Shown in pieces: positions 1 through 12,899 of a stretch of DNA of 64,000 nt; the stretch's first letter is position 1; each line of letters opens with the position of its first letter. Both the position numbers and the translations under genes were made by a program. The stretch is from NCBI GenBank assembly GCA_963920635.1, contig OY987298.1, positions 21,237,647 through 21,301,646 on the forward strand, given 5' to 3'. This stretch comes from Pseudeuparius sepicola. Taxonomy: Eukaryota; Arthropoda; Insecta; Coleoptera; Anthribidae. Under the pieces are notes generated by a model. The model did no database searches and was not told the DNA's origin. It saw only the letters and a program-made list of their open reading frames with translations.

Positions 1-562
1 GTATTTAATAATAAGAAGTCTAAATATTAATCAGTATTGTCAAAAATTTAACTTACAACTTATATCTTTCAATTGGAGAACTAAAAAAGACGGCACATAC
101 GATAATAAAAAATAAATAAAAATCCTCCACCTAGAAGGCTTTGAAACAACGAAACCAATCCCTTGTCATTTATCATAACTCCCATTGTATCATTTAGTTA
201 ACAATTTATTTCACTACAAATGGAGGGTGCTTTTTCAAATGACGACAAATTTAACATGTCAGCATGTTATATCTTGTGTCACAGAAATAGTATAGAGGCC
301 GAACGAATGTATTTTTGCAATTAATAAATGGCAAAAGTTATTGATTACCTTGGCTTAAAGCTTTCTTCTCGCAATTAGGAAAAGCCAAGAATTTACTCCA
401 AAACACAATGCGACACTGTTTGCTGTACAACAACAGAGGAAAACACTTTACCAGACGCAGGGCCGTAAAATTTAAAAATATTAAGTTTTCGAAGTAAAAA
501 TTAACTGTAAGTTAAATTGTTGTCAATACTGATTAATATTTTGACTCCTTATTATTAAATAC
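1..562. repeat. MITE with ~60-bp terminal inverted repeats
   Basis: The first 60 bases (GTATTTAATAATAAG...) reappear as the reverse complement at about 500-562 (...CTTATTATTAAATAC) with few mismatches. The interior has no reading frame, as expected for a non-autonomous DNA element. The left end coincides with the window edge, so a few bases may lie outside. Superfamily not identified. Confidence 0.75.
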
Positions 563-1035
563 AGGGCCGCATTAGACAAAAATGAATGGAAAAAAGGAAT
601 TTTCAGTATAATTGTCTCAAAACATTTTAAAAATATTTCGTGTCATACATCATGGTATTTGCAATGAAAAGTGCTTTCAAAATCTACAAAAAAAAATCCA
701 GGTCCGTATTTAAAAAAATAAAGTTGAAGATGGTTTCTCAAAAACGAAACGTTGTAGAACAAATATAAAAACGCCATCTTAAGGCCCGTTAAAAAGTGCC
801 ATAAGAAAGTGTTTTTCTTTTTTCTCTATCTGTGATAACAACTTCAGAAAAAAATAAAATCCAAAACGCAAAATTTTTTCAAAATAACTCAAAAACGAAA
901 AAATATATTAAAAATCAGTTTTTGCCATTTTATTGACCTCAAAATTACGCAACTTTTTCCCCATTTAACCATTGCCCTATCTCTCACCGTTTGCAATATC
1001 CCCATGCTGTTCATTCTTATCCGGGACACAGTGTA
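563..1035. other. AT-rich stretch, no gene seen
   Basis: A-runs and AAAACG words, similar in texture to 36.8-37.3 kb and probably old element-derived DNA. No reading frame, RNA gene or clear repeat boundary is visible. Confidence 0.4.
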
Positions 1036-1826
1036 TACAGTGTCCTCCAAAAAGTTCTCACCATAGGGTGGAAATTTTTAATTAACGTTTTATTTTGAAA
1101 TTTAATTTTGGGGTTACCTTTTGCTTTAAAAAAGATGAAAAATGACCCACTCAAACGTGGTCATGCGACTTTCGTTATCTGTCAAAAATGACATTTAAAA
1201 AATATATCGCCAAAAATGGGTATATTTGTTAAAATATAAAAAAGTTTTAGTTGAAAAAGTTGTTTCTTTTTCAATTTTATGAAAGTGTAACAAATTTGAA
1301 AGCTCTACTAAAATATTTAGTTATACAAAATATTTAGACGGTACATCAACTTTGCAACAAACATAACAGAATTTTAAAGCGGAAATATCATTTTCTTTTG
1401 AAATATACCTATTCTTATCGGTAATTAGTAATAAAAAAATAATAAAATGATAAAGCTAGTGATATAAAATAGTATTTACGAAGTTTCAAGTTTTTAAAAT
1501 TTTAAGAAATTTCATAGGTAATTATTAAAAATTGGCAAACAACATATTTTATTAGAGCGTTCAAATTTGGTACACCTACCTAAAATTGGAAAACAAACAA
1601 CTTTTTCAAGTAAAACTTTTTGATATTTTAACAACTAAACCCATTTTTGGCGATATATTTTTTTAAATGTCATTTTTGACACATAACGAAAGTCACATGA
1701 GCACGTTTGAGTGGGTCATTTTTCATCTTTTTTAAAGCAAAAGGTAACCCCCTTAATTAAATGTCAAAATAAAACGATAATTAAAAATTTCTTCCCTATG
1801 GTGCGAACTTTTTGGAGGACACTGTA
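1036..1826. repeat. Foldback element with ~290-bp arms (TACAGTGTCCTCC ends)
   Basis: TACAGTGTCCTCCAAAAAGT at the left is mirrored by a right end reading GGAGGACACTGTA. The arms stay complementary for almost 300 bp each (for example the GACCCACTCAAACGTGGTCATG region against its partner near 1700). Both ends abut TA, which fits a Tc1/mariner-type TA target. The central ~200 bp carry no coding potential. Confidence 0.85.
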
Positions 1827-2336
1827 TAATTAATTCTCTGCTTCTAACGAATTTCTCTTTAACTGACCCTAAAATATAACCTCATATAGGTCGTAGCTCC
1901 TGCCTTAGGAGCTTCCAAAGCTCATTTGTAGGCGAAATTCTTGAGAAAATTATATACAGATTTTTGATAAAAAAAAATTCCCAGCCCAACCACATTTTTT
2001 CTGTGGATTGATTCACATATAAGTTATACATATAACTATTATAGTAATCTTGTTTCTGGGAAGTTCACCCCTGAACGTAGCGAGAGGTAGGGAGGGAGGC
2101 CCTTGCTCCCTGAAAATAGGGTTCCTAAACTTAAAATTGAGGTCCCAATGATGTCAACGAGCAAATGGAAAGCTATAATAATGATCAAACATGCTGTAAT
2201 TTGATTAAAGTATTTTTGCATTTGCCGCAAGTTAAAACTTTTTTTTGTTCAACAGAAAATCATGTCGTAGAATTAAGCTACCGGGTTACCTACATATTTA
2301 GAGTATTTGGTTATTTTGTGTTTTTCACCCATCCTC
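1827..2336. other. No gene seen between two foldback elements
   Basis: AT-rich with a short GC-richer patch near 2065-2110. Short reading frames here lack recognisable motifs and are judged random. Confidence 0.4.
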
Positions 2337-2569
2337 TACAGGGTGTCCCGTTTTCGACACTTTTGGAGGCTATCTCCCTTATTTTTAGAGATAGAGACTT
2401 GCTGTTTTTGCGGCACTGTACTATTTTTTCATAGCCACCTTAGTTTTTAAGATACCTACAGGGCGAAATTGAAAATTGTCGGTTTTTGGCTATCTCCTGT
2501 ACCTCAAGTCCCTATCTCTAAAAATAAGGGAAATAGCCTGGAAAAGTGTCGAAAACGGGACACCCTGTA
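2337..2569. repeat. Short palindromic MITE (TACAGGGTGTCCC ends)
   Basis: TACAGGGTGTCCCGTTTTCG at the left is matched by CGAAAACGGGACACCCTGTA at the right. The inner CCCTTATTTTTAGAGATAG is also mirrored near 2515-2530, giving arms of about 70-80 bp in a 233-bp element. Small size, no coding capacity and the CACCCTGTA terminus place it with the abundant TA-flanked MITEs of this window. Confidence 0.85.
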
Positions 2570-2882
2570 CAACAAAATGAAAGTTTGTCATAGTGAATCG
2601 CATTTTCTGAACAAGCAAAAACTTTTATCAATAATGACTTTTTTCGTATCTTTAACTTTTTGGTCCATTTCATAATATCTTGTAAACTCCGAGGTAAACT
2701 CCATTTGCGGATATACCTACTATATAAATATGTATGGCAACGTGTGCTATTATAATAAGGTACAGACACAGCTTACCCTAACGTACAGACTTTTCTGATG
2801 TCGGTGACTCTCAAAATTTCTTCCTATTTTTATCAATTTTACAAATAACTACATAGGCATCAATTTTATAAATAACTAGGTT

Positions 2883-3529
2883 CAGGGTGTCCCACTTTGG
2901 GTTTTTGGGTGTTTTTCTAAAAAATCTTGGTTATTATTAAAGCTAGAGGGTTGCGGTTTTCACGTCACTGTACTACGTTTTTGAGAGGAATTTGGTGGAC
3001 CAATCAGATTTTAGATAAGTTTTATAGTTTCCGCGCATTGGCGCAGGACTGAAATTTTCGATTTTTTGGAAACCTCTCTCCTGGCTACAACTTATATATA
3101 TCGACAAATTTAATCAACTATTTTATAGATTTTTTGGCGTAGAATCGAATGGAATAATTAGTTTTTTGGTAGCGTCAATAGTTTTTGAGATATGAACCAA
3201 AGTTATATATATTTTTAAATGGAAACCATAGTTCATATCTCAAAAACTATTAACGCAACCAAAAAAACAAATTATTCCATTCGATTCTAGGCCAAAAAAT
3301 CTATAAAAATAGTTGATTAAATTTGTCGATATATATAAGTTGTAGCCAGGAGAGAGGTTTCCAAAAAATCGAAAATTTCAGTCCTGCGCCAATGCGCGGA
3401 AACTATAAAACTTATCTAAAATCTGATTGGTCCACCAAATTCCTCTCAAAAACGTAGTACAGTGACGTGAAAACCGCAACCCTCTAGCTTTAATAATAAC
3501 CGAGATTTTTGAGAAAAACGCCCAAACAA
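2883..3529. repeat. Near-perfect ~640-bp palindrome (foldback element)
   Basis: Sequence from about 2902 to 3205 is repeated as its reverse complement from about 3225 to 3529, with only scattered mismatches and a short centre near 3215. The left edge retains the CAGGGTGTCCCACTTTG terminus. The matching terminus on the right has been lost and replaced by unrelated sequence (CTGTACATAGG). High arm identity suggests either recent origin or arm-to-arm conversion. Confidence 0.9.
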
Positions 3530-3669
3530 CTGTACATAGGCGTTCTCCAGGGGCTTAAAATTACCGGTGTTTTTTTTTTTGTACAGGCCAAAGAGTCATC
3601 CTCTATAGGGAGAATAATTTGTGGATAAATCTAAGCATGACTTGGTAACTTTGGTTATAATGGTACAAT

Positions 3670-4200
3670 ATCGGTTGTTTTGAGGTATAGGCACGTTCCG
3701 AAAGTCTCATTCATTCTGTTACGCGACATAAAAATTTCTGTCCGCAAAATCTGGAACACGCGACAGTCAAAATATCGCCGTCGGTCCAAATCGCTTATTT
3801 ATTCAACCCCGTTTCTGGAGTATATAGACGCGATTATCCAGGCCGCAGCTATATGCGCGCGGAGCGACGCATTACGCATTACCTGCCCTGTCCCTTCCCA
3901 TCCCGGCCCGTCCCGCCATTTGTATGCATGAGGCCGATGGGGCCCCGGGCCCCACGGTTGAACGACCGTTCTGGCTCCCAGCCGCTCGGAGCCGTCGAAA
4001 TAACCTGGAGAACCTGAACGAACGCAGATCAACCGAACAAACACACTGGAGAGTAGATGTTGCATTGTGGACAGTTGAGAGAATTGCTGTGGGGCACACA
4101 CAACACAACTTGCATTCGTTAGTCGGTCTGGGCGTCAGTCTAAAAGTTACACGCAAGAATGTCAGCCAGGACTGTATACGACAACGTTATACTAACATTA
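3670..4200. other. GC-rich segment without a gene
   Basis: CpG-containing sequence in an AT-rich background, with a GAGTATATAGACGCG TATA-like word near 3818. Overlapping reading frames on both strands are open only because stop codons are scarce in GC-rich DNA; none shows a domain. It could be a conserved non-coding or promoter-like element, or an old LTR. Confidence 0.35.
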
Positions 4201-4206
4201 TGTTAT

Positions 4207-4467
4207 TGACTACGTTTATCTCGACGCGGTCGATCCGATCGAGAGAGGTTTGAATTCACTGGAGCGGACTCAAATAGACGGCGTATACCCTACAGATTGT
4301 AATTCAATCATTTTTAAAAATTCAAGTCGAGCCGCTATTTCCCTAGAGAGGATTGAAAACCGTAGGATTCAATACTGATGATGTAAACGTAGGATTATAA
4401 AAGATTTGACATAACTAAATCGGATCTATTTCAATCCGATCGAGTTGTCACGAGATAAACGTAGTCA
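4207..4467. repeat. 261-bp MITE with TTAT target-site duplication
   Basis: TGACTACGTTTATCTCG at the left is mirrored by CGAGATAAACGTAGTCA at the right, and a further inner GATCGAG/CTCGATC pairing follows. TTAT at 4203-4206 is repeated at 4468-4471, a likely 4-bp target duplication. Superfamily unassigned. Confidence 0.75.
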
Positions 4468-4548
4468 TTATTAAGAAGGCATATTGTAACGAAAAATGCC
4501 TCTAAATTTGTTATATCAGCTTTTAATGAACACGTCTGCCCTGTTTTC

Positions 4549-5390
4549 TAACCTACTCAAAGATTTTGCAGATAAATTTTAGGTTTCGGTATTCTACTAA
4601 GATGTCTCAGCTATGTTGAAGGAAATGGAACAACAGAGAATAATTGAACCGTCACAGAGCCCATAGACCTATCCAGTAGTGAAGAAGAAAGATGGTTCTT
4701 CGAAGTTTTGCCTAGACTATCGACGTCAAATGATGTCACCAAGAAGGACAGCTACCCTCTACCCAGAATAGATGACACTTTAGACACTCTATCTGGTTCT
4801 AAATGTTTTTCTACGTTGGACTTGAAGAGTGGGTACTGGCAAGTCGAAATGCACACTCAGGATTAAGAGAAAACTGCGTTTCCTACTGGTGCAGGTTTAT
4901 GGCAATTTAGCGTTAGGTATGCCGTTTGGCCTCTGTAATGCACTAGCAACCTTTGAGAGGCTCATGGAGTCTGTGCTGAAAGGAATAGCATGGAAAACCT
5001 CTGTAGTATACCTGGATCATGTCATTATTTTGGGAGGAACATTAAAAGATCACTTGAAGAATGTCCGAGAGGTATTCCAGAAGTTACGAGAAAATAACCT
5101 AAAACTAAGCTCGAACAAATGCTGTTTCTTCAAGAAGGAAGTATATTTGGGGCATGCAATTTCAGACCAAGGAGTTAAAACAAGCTCAAAAAATATAGAG
5201 TCAATTGAAAAATGGCGTGAAACGTGAACTTAGGAGCTTCCTGGGCCTGTGCACTTATTACAGGAAAATCATTTTCTACTTTGCACACATAGCCAGGCTG
5301 CTGCATAAGCTTACAGAGTATGAGATCGATTAAGCATTTCAAACTTTGAAGAAAGCTTTATGTTTCATATTCCATAAATTTGGCATGGAG
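4549..5390 (+). pseudogene. Ty3/gypsy-type pol fragment (reverse transcriptase, start of RNase H)
   Basis: Relic of a retrotransposon polymerase, which would copy element RNA into DNA. In order one can read an LLKDFADKF-type start of the pol domain, a KKKDGS...FCLDYR stretch, SYPLPRIDDTLDTL, STLDLKSGYWQVEM, the MPFGLCNA block, the catalytic box region (YLDHVII where the family has YxDD), KCCFFKKEVYLGH, then a FLGLCTYYRKII-like connection and an ALKKALC-like RNase H start. It is broken by in-frame stops (near 4578 and 4665), at least one frameshift near 4720-4740, another near 4855 and one near 5220. The second catalytic aspartate is replaced by histidine. No gag, integrase or LTRs were found next to it, so it is a non-functional internal fragment. 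Confidence 0.9.
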
Positions 5391-8300
5391 GTATAAAATT
5401 GCATTCTACACAAATTTTTATAGCATTTTTTTTTTCATATTTTGAAAAACAAATGTACTTTATTGACGGCAATTTTTAGAACTTTGCTTATAAGACACAC
5501 TGTAGAACGCCGAATCAATTCATTTTTTTGTACCTCGTTAAATATTATGGTTATAACAGATCGGAGAGCCTAAAAAGTGCCCACGGACTAGCATACATGT
5601 GCGTCATACATGGTTGTCATACTTGATTACGCCATATTTGCCAGTTTGTGGTCAAAAAAATTTGGTTGGACTGGAATTCATAAACTCGGAAGCATAAACA
5701 AGATTGTCGATGTGTGGCCAAGTTTCACTCTTCACTCGCATACATTTTGAGAATGGTGTCTGGCGTATTTAGATTCTGTGTGTTTTCGCTCCCAGTTTCT
5801 CAATGTTGAATTTAAGACACTTTTAGAGAGCCTTTATCGCAGAGTTTATTGAACTTTACAAAACTTATCCTTGTCTATAGAAAAAAAAAGTAACGGTAAT
5901 GGTAATGGTATAGTCTGAGCGCGTTAACGGCCAGTCGTGTACCCATTTTGTCCGAACTCATTTATTTCCTTTACAATTAAAACAATGTTCGCCCCTGCCA
6001 ATAGAATATATTCGTCATCATTGCTCTTCTAACTTAAGGTTATAGTAGATGTCTACTAACCTTGCTTCCAACCAACTTGTTTGCCAAGCTAGTGTGTAGG
6101 TTTGTTAATCAAAACCCTTTTAATGCATGTATGTTACACATGTATGACAAACATGTAATCCTAGTCGATTTTATACTCTGTACTTCAACACCTGGAGGAA
6201 ATGTTCTATTCACATCACAAATACCAGCATTTTCTTGAGGACTTTTCGTCCATTTCCGCACGCAGATTTATCATAATTTTTGAATCACACGAGTATATTA
6301 TTTCTAACGGCAACACTACAAAATCGTAACGACGCCTATATTACAGCCCATAGGCATTCTTACCGCAGTTACCTCTTGGCATTGGTCCCCATAGTCCAGT
6401 CAGTGGAAGGTAATGGTAAAGGTGACGAGAACGAAGAGCTTCCTGTGTAGCAAGCCTTTGAGCTGCTGAGATCAAAATGCCTCCACCAAGTGAACCTTCT
6501 ATGTTTATCAGTATTCGGTGGTAGAACGGTAGATCAGTCTCTATTGAGCTTGTTTTTCACCTTGTAACTGAAGTTTACCCTCTTGTTAACTCCAATCAGT
6601 GGTCGTACTGGGTATGTATGTGAAAAGCTTCGTTTGGCCAATGCTATGCGCGATAAAATCTCTGCTGGGAATGAAAAACACCATTAACCTACCAACTCCT
6701 ATGTATACAGAGCAATTCTCGAATACAGCAAAGCAGGCAAAAAGAACCGACCTCAAAGCACGACTGAAAACCGGCAGTATTTAAAAACTCGTCCGCAATA
6801 ACGAAACTACGAAATTAAACTGCTGTAACCCTTTGCGGAGTTAACAATAGGAAACTGGACCACCGCTGTTTGTGTGTGTAGGCAGGATACAGATTAGGGA
6901 AAAGCCACAATGTACGGGATTTTAATACGCGTTACGTTAATAATGGTCGAAACTTTTTAAAAACGGAGAAGTGAATATAGCATGGAATTACACTATTATA
7001 TTTGATTGACCCACTTATTCCGAATGATTGCTTCTTATTGGTATATTTTTCCAAGTAGGTTATTACAGGGTTTCTGTAAATTAAGTGGACGAAACGAACG
7101 TTAGTGAGTAGGCTGTGTTATATTCAGAACCTAATTTTTGTGTTGTTGGCCATAAATGTTTAATTATAAAATTATTGTACCTATAGGTCTTGAATTTTTT
7201 CTGGCGGAACTAACTTGGTGAAACAATAGTGAACTACAAAAAGTTGTTCTTACTGCAAGTAGCAGAGACATTATATATTTTGTCACTTTGAATATGTCCC
7301 ATATAATTTGTTTTAAGAAAAATTTAGTTGCTTAATATCTAGTAGTTACAGGCTGTCTACTTAAATAGATAAATAATTCTTTATTTTTGGAGATATTCAC
7401 ATTATCTTTTTTGTTTGAAAGGTCCTCAAATCCCGCTTTATTTGACCTTCCTACCTATTTAGCTACCTGACATCACAGCGTCGAAGACACCCTAATCCCC
7501 ATATACCAAATTTGAACAAAAAAATATACAGACTTAATATTTGGTACACAGCACGGGTCGCCATGAAACATGATAATATTATAAACACTGTAAACAATCA
7601 ATAGTGAAGAAGTTGGTAATTATTAGGTAATACATTATTTACTGTAAGAAAACAAATGAATCGGCCTGTATAATACTAAAGTTTATTGAGATTTTCAAGT
7701 AGATTTTATTTGTAAACGAAACTATTATCTTTCTTATGTCAGAAATTGTCCAAGTAGACATAAAGAACACATACCTATACCCTATACAAAGTCTTAACGG
7801 TGAGGTAATTTTTTTTAACTATTTTCAAGTTGAATATAAATAATGTTGGTTTGCCTAAACATGTTAGATCCCTGTAACATGTAGGTAGAGCCTTTAATGG
7901 TTTAGTTTATTGGAAAACATTATACTTTGTTTAAAGCAATTTTCATTTTTTTATACTCTTTCATTGGAGGAACTTTTTAACGACCTATAAATATTCATTT
8001 ACTGCTCAGTTTATGATAAACTAGAAGTGCTAATAATAATAATTATTGGAATAATAATTGCCAAAAAATCTATATCCTGTACGGTTAAGGCCAATAAATT
8101 CAGATAGATTCCCATTTTTGCCTGCTGTAAACTTTATTATTGTGCAGCAGTTAAATTCCAGGCACTTCTTTAATATTTAAATGAGTAATTTTCACAAATC
8201 ATTCCCTTTTTATATCGATATACTTGCCATTTTAGCTATTATTCAAAACAACTAAACTTGTTCAAAATGTTTCGCATATCATGCATTTCTTTCGGAACTG

Positions 8301-9638
8301 TACTTTAAACTTTACAATGATGACCAGCTCTACGAAATTAAACGCCTGCCTTATTAACAATATCAAAGAACACCCACGAGAAAAGAAAAACCCAAGATGA
8401 ATTTAAAGTGTTTGTTGTTAAAATATTCATGCTGGATCCGATAAAGGTGGATTAAGATCCGCCTCTCTATGGGTCGATTACATAACATACGCATCTAAGG
8501 TTGGACCGGAACCACAAATTACAGACCGTCATCCATTATGGAAAAAGCGTGCGACAAACACAACAAGAAACGGTGAAAATAAAGGGGATTTTCCAATTCC
8601 ATCACGGTTAAATGTACCTAACTGGGTCGAGGGTCCGCGGGGATATACGTTTGTGGTGGTCCGTGACTCCAGAAAGTGGCCCAGTCTAACTTTTAACTAG
8701 GGTATATTTAATAAAGGCAGTCATTTTTGTGGGTGACAGATTTGGGACGTGTTCTTTTTGCTATAGGTGTGTTATTTTTTCTGTTAGATTGTATTATTAG
8801 TTTAATATACCTAACTTTAGAAAGATAAAGACATCCGTGACCGGAATATGGTTAGAGTTGTGAATTGAGTTTCTATAATTCAGTATCACCAATAAAGCCA
8901 TCAGCATGTCATATATAATTCACGCGGATGAAGTTCACAAGGGGCGAAAAAATTGTATTATTGATTTTACGATTTATTATTTTAGAAGAAACGCTTATTA
9001 AAAGTTGTTTATATTCCAAAATAAGCCCCAATACAAAATTTGAAAACTTACAAGTAGACATATCAGTCTTGTTGTTAAACGAACAATAAAAATTAAACAC
9101 CAATTTGTACGATTTTGGAACAAATATTTCCAACCTCCCTCCATACATTTTCAGATTTTAGTTTTCAGCTATCATAAATCAACTTAAAAAAATAAAAACA
9201 TAAAATTCAAAGTTTTCATTCCAATTAGGTATTTATTTTAATGTTTTCTTAATTTATTACAAACAACTGTAAATCTGCACATACAACTTTGTCGACTCCA
9301 TCCGTGGACATATTATTAGCAATTTCTTTTGTTAGTTTTTCATTCAGGTAAATTTTGACCAAACTGCATATGCTTGAAAAGTTGTGCTAAATAAACAAGG
9401 TGTCCAAAAGCATACAGGTGCTTTCCTTGCTTTACCAATATTGTATGCAGTGTGTTAAATAAAAATATGAGGTTGAAACTAGCGATTCGAGGACCGGGAT
9501 AAATATTTCGGACCTAGTTTCTTTTGCAAGGGAACTGTTAGGTGTTTTTTTTTTGAGGGTCGAAAATGGGTGGCCAAAGAAAAGGAAATACGCATGTACA
9601 CGCCCAGTAAAATAAAGGTGATCTTTTCTTTAAAAATT
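5391..9638. other. Long stretch with no recognisable gene
   Basis: Mostly AT-rich. Slightly richer patches lie at 6340-6800 and 8340-8700. Frames in the first patch (for example around 6599-6784) have no known motif; one alternative frame near 6600-6670 reads RTGYVCEKLRLANAMRDKIS but could not be assigned. Words such as ATATACCAAATTTGAAC near 7500 recur at about 39.6 kb, pointing to decayed dispersed repeats. Confidence 0.4.
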
Positions 9639-9750
9639 GTTAGAGTGGCGTCCCGTAGCCCAGTCTGGTAGAGGGGAGTGGGTAAATATAAGTCTAAGTA
9701 ATTTTAATTATGTAATTAAGAAAAGCGCCACCCATTTTCCTCACTCTAAC
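9639..9750. repeat. Small inverted-repeat unit (GTTAGAGTG ends)
   Basis: GTTAGAGTG at 9639 is mirrored by CACTCTAAC ending at 9750 around a 112-bp unit. Only about 9 bp pair strictly, so this may be a minimal MITE or chance. Confidence 0.3.
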
Positions 9751-10039
9751 AACTAGCACAAACACAGAATCTAAACGGGAAATATTCAGGAAGTCAATAT
9801 TGCTTTATTATTTAAAGGTGTGACGACATTATTAAGTATATATTTTTCATAAACGTATTCTTTCTTATTGATTTTAGCGCCAATTACTCCGTGGCAAAGC
9901 GTATTCCCGTATTATTGCGCGGGTATTTTTATTTATATACAGTTGATCTGATAAATAATACATTCGAGACCAAGGTACCTTAATATTACATACCCGTAAC
10001 ATCTACCTACTTGGACGTTTGTATCTAGGGCACACCGGT

Positions 10040-10405
10040 TTAAATGTGCTGGCTCTCCAGCGTCGTTATTGCGTAAGGTAATTTGGACCTCGGAGTAGTT
10101 GCCCAATAGCTCGGGAGAAGTAGTTGCAGCTCAAGACAGTCAAGCAGCGGGTAAAGCGAAGCCCGGGTCCGGGGCTGTCCAAATAGGGGTTCTTCTATAG
10201 GTAAGTACTGGGGTGGGTTGCCGGCGCAAGTGTGCCGGAGATGAATGGGGCAAGTCCCTGACAGGAGAATAAGGCCTACAAGCAGAAGTTTGCCCTTATC
10301 AAGGAACAGGGACCCTTTAAAGTAAGGGGACCCAGCATTATACTTTCCAAAGTGAGGCCGTTTCTTTCCCCATTCTAGTGGACTCAATGATGCCAAGTAT
10401 GCCAT
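10040..10405. other. GC-rich segment of unknown nature
   Basis: Raised GC content with several CCC/GGG runs. The minus strand is open for 121 codons, but the peptide is leucine/proline-rich and shows no domain. Part of it (about 10300-10337) recurs in inverted orientation at 11000-11036 (GGTCCCCTTA...TTTAAAG.GTCCCTGT), so the block is probably repeat-derived, possibly a decayed LTR. Confidence 0.4.
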
Positions 10406-11371
10406 TTTATTAAAGAATCTTTGATTTTTTGTAAAAAATAATAATGATTTCTAAAAATTAGGCTTGACAACAAACACAGAATATGGCAAGTGCCAAATGA
10501 ATCAAATTCATTTTATATTTGAATTTGGTTTCCTGCAATTATTTCCAGGAATTTAAGTAATATAAGTATGGTAAGTCAGTGCCGATTTTGCTTATTTGAG
10601 AATTTGTCGCTATTGCGCCTTGTTACCAGGTTCCTGAATACATTTGTAATAATATGTGTACTTGAACTTTCTTCCCTTGTTGAATGTATCTACCCAAAGA
10701 ACTTTCACAGATTTCGGGATGGACTAATAAGATTAGGTCTTGTACTTAGTTCTAATCATGTAGTTTTTCTCGGTGCTCATTTTTGTAATTTTATTTCTCT
10801 TCCAAGGTACCTCACAAACGTAAAATAAACTTATATTTTGCCTTCTTTGGAATCTATGGCACTGGCATGTCACATAAAACCTGATGGCAGTTGGACACTG
10901 ACATATAACATAACCTTGTACCAGCTCACTTATGTGGTCTCCTTGGAGATATACAGAAAACAAGGTTTCACTTTTCCTATGTGATAGACTGTGACATGCT
11001 AGGTCCCCTTATTTTAAAGAGTCCCTGTCAGGGAGCGATCTGGAGAGAGATAGACATGCGAGTTTTTAGGCACAGGTAGGGGTACGTACCTTGGATGTTG
11101 GGTGGCCTTCTGAGAATAGATGGGATTCTTTTGGAAATATAGTGCAAATATATCTGGGAAATGGTGAATCGCTCAAATCTCCAACCTTTTGGACGATCTT
11201 CGCCAAATCCCAATTTGCTTTACAAATCGAACAACAAATATTCACGCATCCACGATGCAGTATCGATTACCAATAATATTCCCCACTACCGGTATTTAAC
11301 GGATTTTCGGTTTAAATTATTGTCTGTCGTTTAGATTGGTATCCTTGCTGTACTAATAAGGGTCTGGTTAA
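10406..11371. other. No gene seen; contains an inverted copy of 10.3-kb sequence
   Basis: The only structure noted is the roughly 37-bp inverted match (11000-11036 against 10300-10337), about 700 bp apart. Reading frames of 61-86 codons here have no motif. Confidence 0.4.
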
Positions 11372-11709
11372 GAGTGGGTTGCCGACAGCGAAAGTGACGT
11401 TAGATTTCGTATTTTTTTAAGTTGTATAGCATAAAATCTAATAACATTTTACCTGGCAAAAATTTAGTACAAACATCTCTGTCTTCATTTTAATCATAAG
11501 ATCTTACAAGCAGTGTTTTGTTTTATAGGTTATGAAAACCTTGGGAAACATAATAATTCCAGTGCATATGCTTTTAAGATCTTATGATTAAAATAAAGAC
11601 AGATTTGTTTGTACTAAATTTTTGCCAGGTAAAATGTTATTAGATTTTATGCTATACAACTTAAAAAAATACGAAATCTAACGTCACATTCGCTGTCGGC
11701 AACCCCCTC
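11372..11709. repeat. MITE flanked by TTAA (piggyBac-like target)
   Basis: Long inverted repeats of about 135 bp begin GAG(T/G)GGGTTGCCGACAGCG at the left, with the complement at the right. TTAA lies immediately outside both ends (11368-11371 and 11710-11713). TTAA duplication is the hallmark of piggyBac elements, so a non-autonomous piggyBac relative is inferred. The TTAA is itself palindromic, so it could instead belong to the repeat. Confidence 0.75.
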
Positions 11710-12670
11710 TTAAACGTCTTCGCAGAATTGGCAGTTCGGTGCACACTTAGTTTGTGCTACACTTTAGTACAATAAAGTGAAAGGTACAATTTGCCGGCAC
11801 TCTCCAAATCAACCTAACCCACAACGTTCCGCTCACATCAGCCGTGTTGATGTTTACATTACCCACAAAACTACCAATAACTATGGTTTGTCGATACCGA
11901 GATTTGGCTAATTAAAACCAAATTAACCGAATTTATACATGAATTCAATTTCATCTAAGTTAACGGTGATATTTTTATATCTTTGCGATTCAACTTGCGT
12001 GATTACCTATAGAGGTATAATAGGCACTTGAAAATCCCAATACGGTATAATTTTTTTTTCATAAATAAAATTTATTTAATTCCTAATTCCTACCTATTTC
12101 CACTGTTACACTTTACTCTTTACTAAAAAAGTAATGTGGGTATGTTTTGTTGAGTTGCTGTTTTATAAATTTGGCAGATTTTATCCCTAGTCTGGATACA
12201 TGTATAAAATTAACCAACTTAGTCTGAAATAGCGTTATTCTGGAGGTCTCGTAATGCCTCGTCCCGGACGAAGCAAAGTCGACCCGCTAGTTTTTTTTTC
12301 CGGGAAGATGGATGAGACTGCGGAAGGAATTAGTGGCACTCGGTATCCCTGCCCTTGTAAGAGTGGAAAGAAGGGAGAATGCATACGTAATCCCCACGGC
12401 GACGCGTATAAAAGGCAACTTTCGGATAATGATGTTTTCGTATTTTTATTATAAAGGTATTAGGTATATTATAAAGATAGGCACAATGTTTAAATTTCAA
12501 TTTTTATACGCCAAAAACAGCAACCCATGAAATTTTCAAAGTTAAATTATAGCAACAAAAAATATGCCTAAATTTAATAATATTATTATAGGATATGAGA
12601 TGTCCATATAGGATGTTAGATGTCAGAAGACCGCATCGAAGGAATATAAGGAAAGGCATGATTCGATTGC
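11710..12670. other. No gene assigned; small GC-richer patch
   Basis: Around 12245-12430 there is a GC-richer patch with two overlapping short frames and a GCGTATAAAAGGCAAC TATA-like word near 12404. Neither peptide resembles a known protein. The rest is AT-rich. Confidence 0.35.
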
Positions 12671-12899
12671 TAAAAAGCCTGTTTTACATTGACAATTTCT
12701 TCATGAATAAGTTTATGAATAAATTCATGAATTAATTCACGACAAGTTATATTTTACACTGATGAAGAAATTGATGAATTTTTTTGTCACCTTGTGTCAG
12801 ATTCTAGGGAATACCAACACAAGAGAATAAATAAGAAAGTATTTTTTTTGTGCTGCATTTTCCCTATCAGAACATGTATTTTCTAACCATATCCATCTT

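Noticed and set aside
3799..4253. Several overlapping ~100-codon frames on both strands
   Set aside because: All arise in one CpG-rich block where stops are rare; no motif and no splice context.
9648..9690. tRNA A-box-like word (GTAGCCCAGTCTGGTAGAG)
   Set aside because: No B box, no cloverleaf and no SINE body downstream.
10040..10405. 121-codon open frame on the minus strand
   Set aside because: Opened by GC-rich composition; leucine/proline-rich peptide without a domain, and part of the DNA recurs inverted at 11.0 kb.
12755..12790. CTGATGAAGAAATTGATGAA as a hammerhead core
   Set aside because: No GAAA after a stem; it belongs to the Harbinger terminal repeat.
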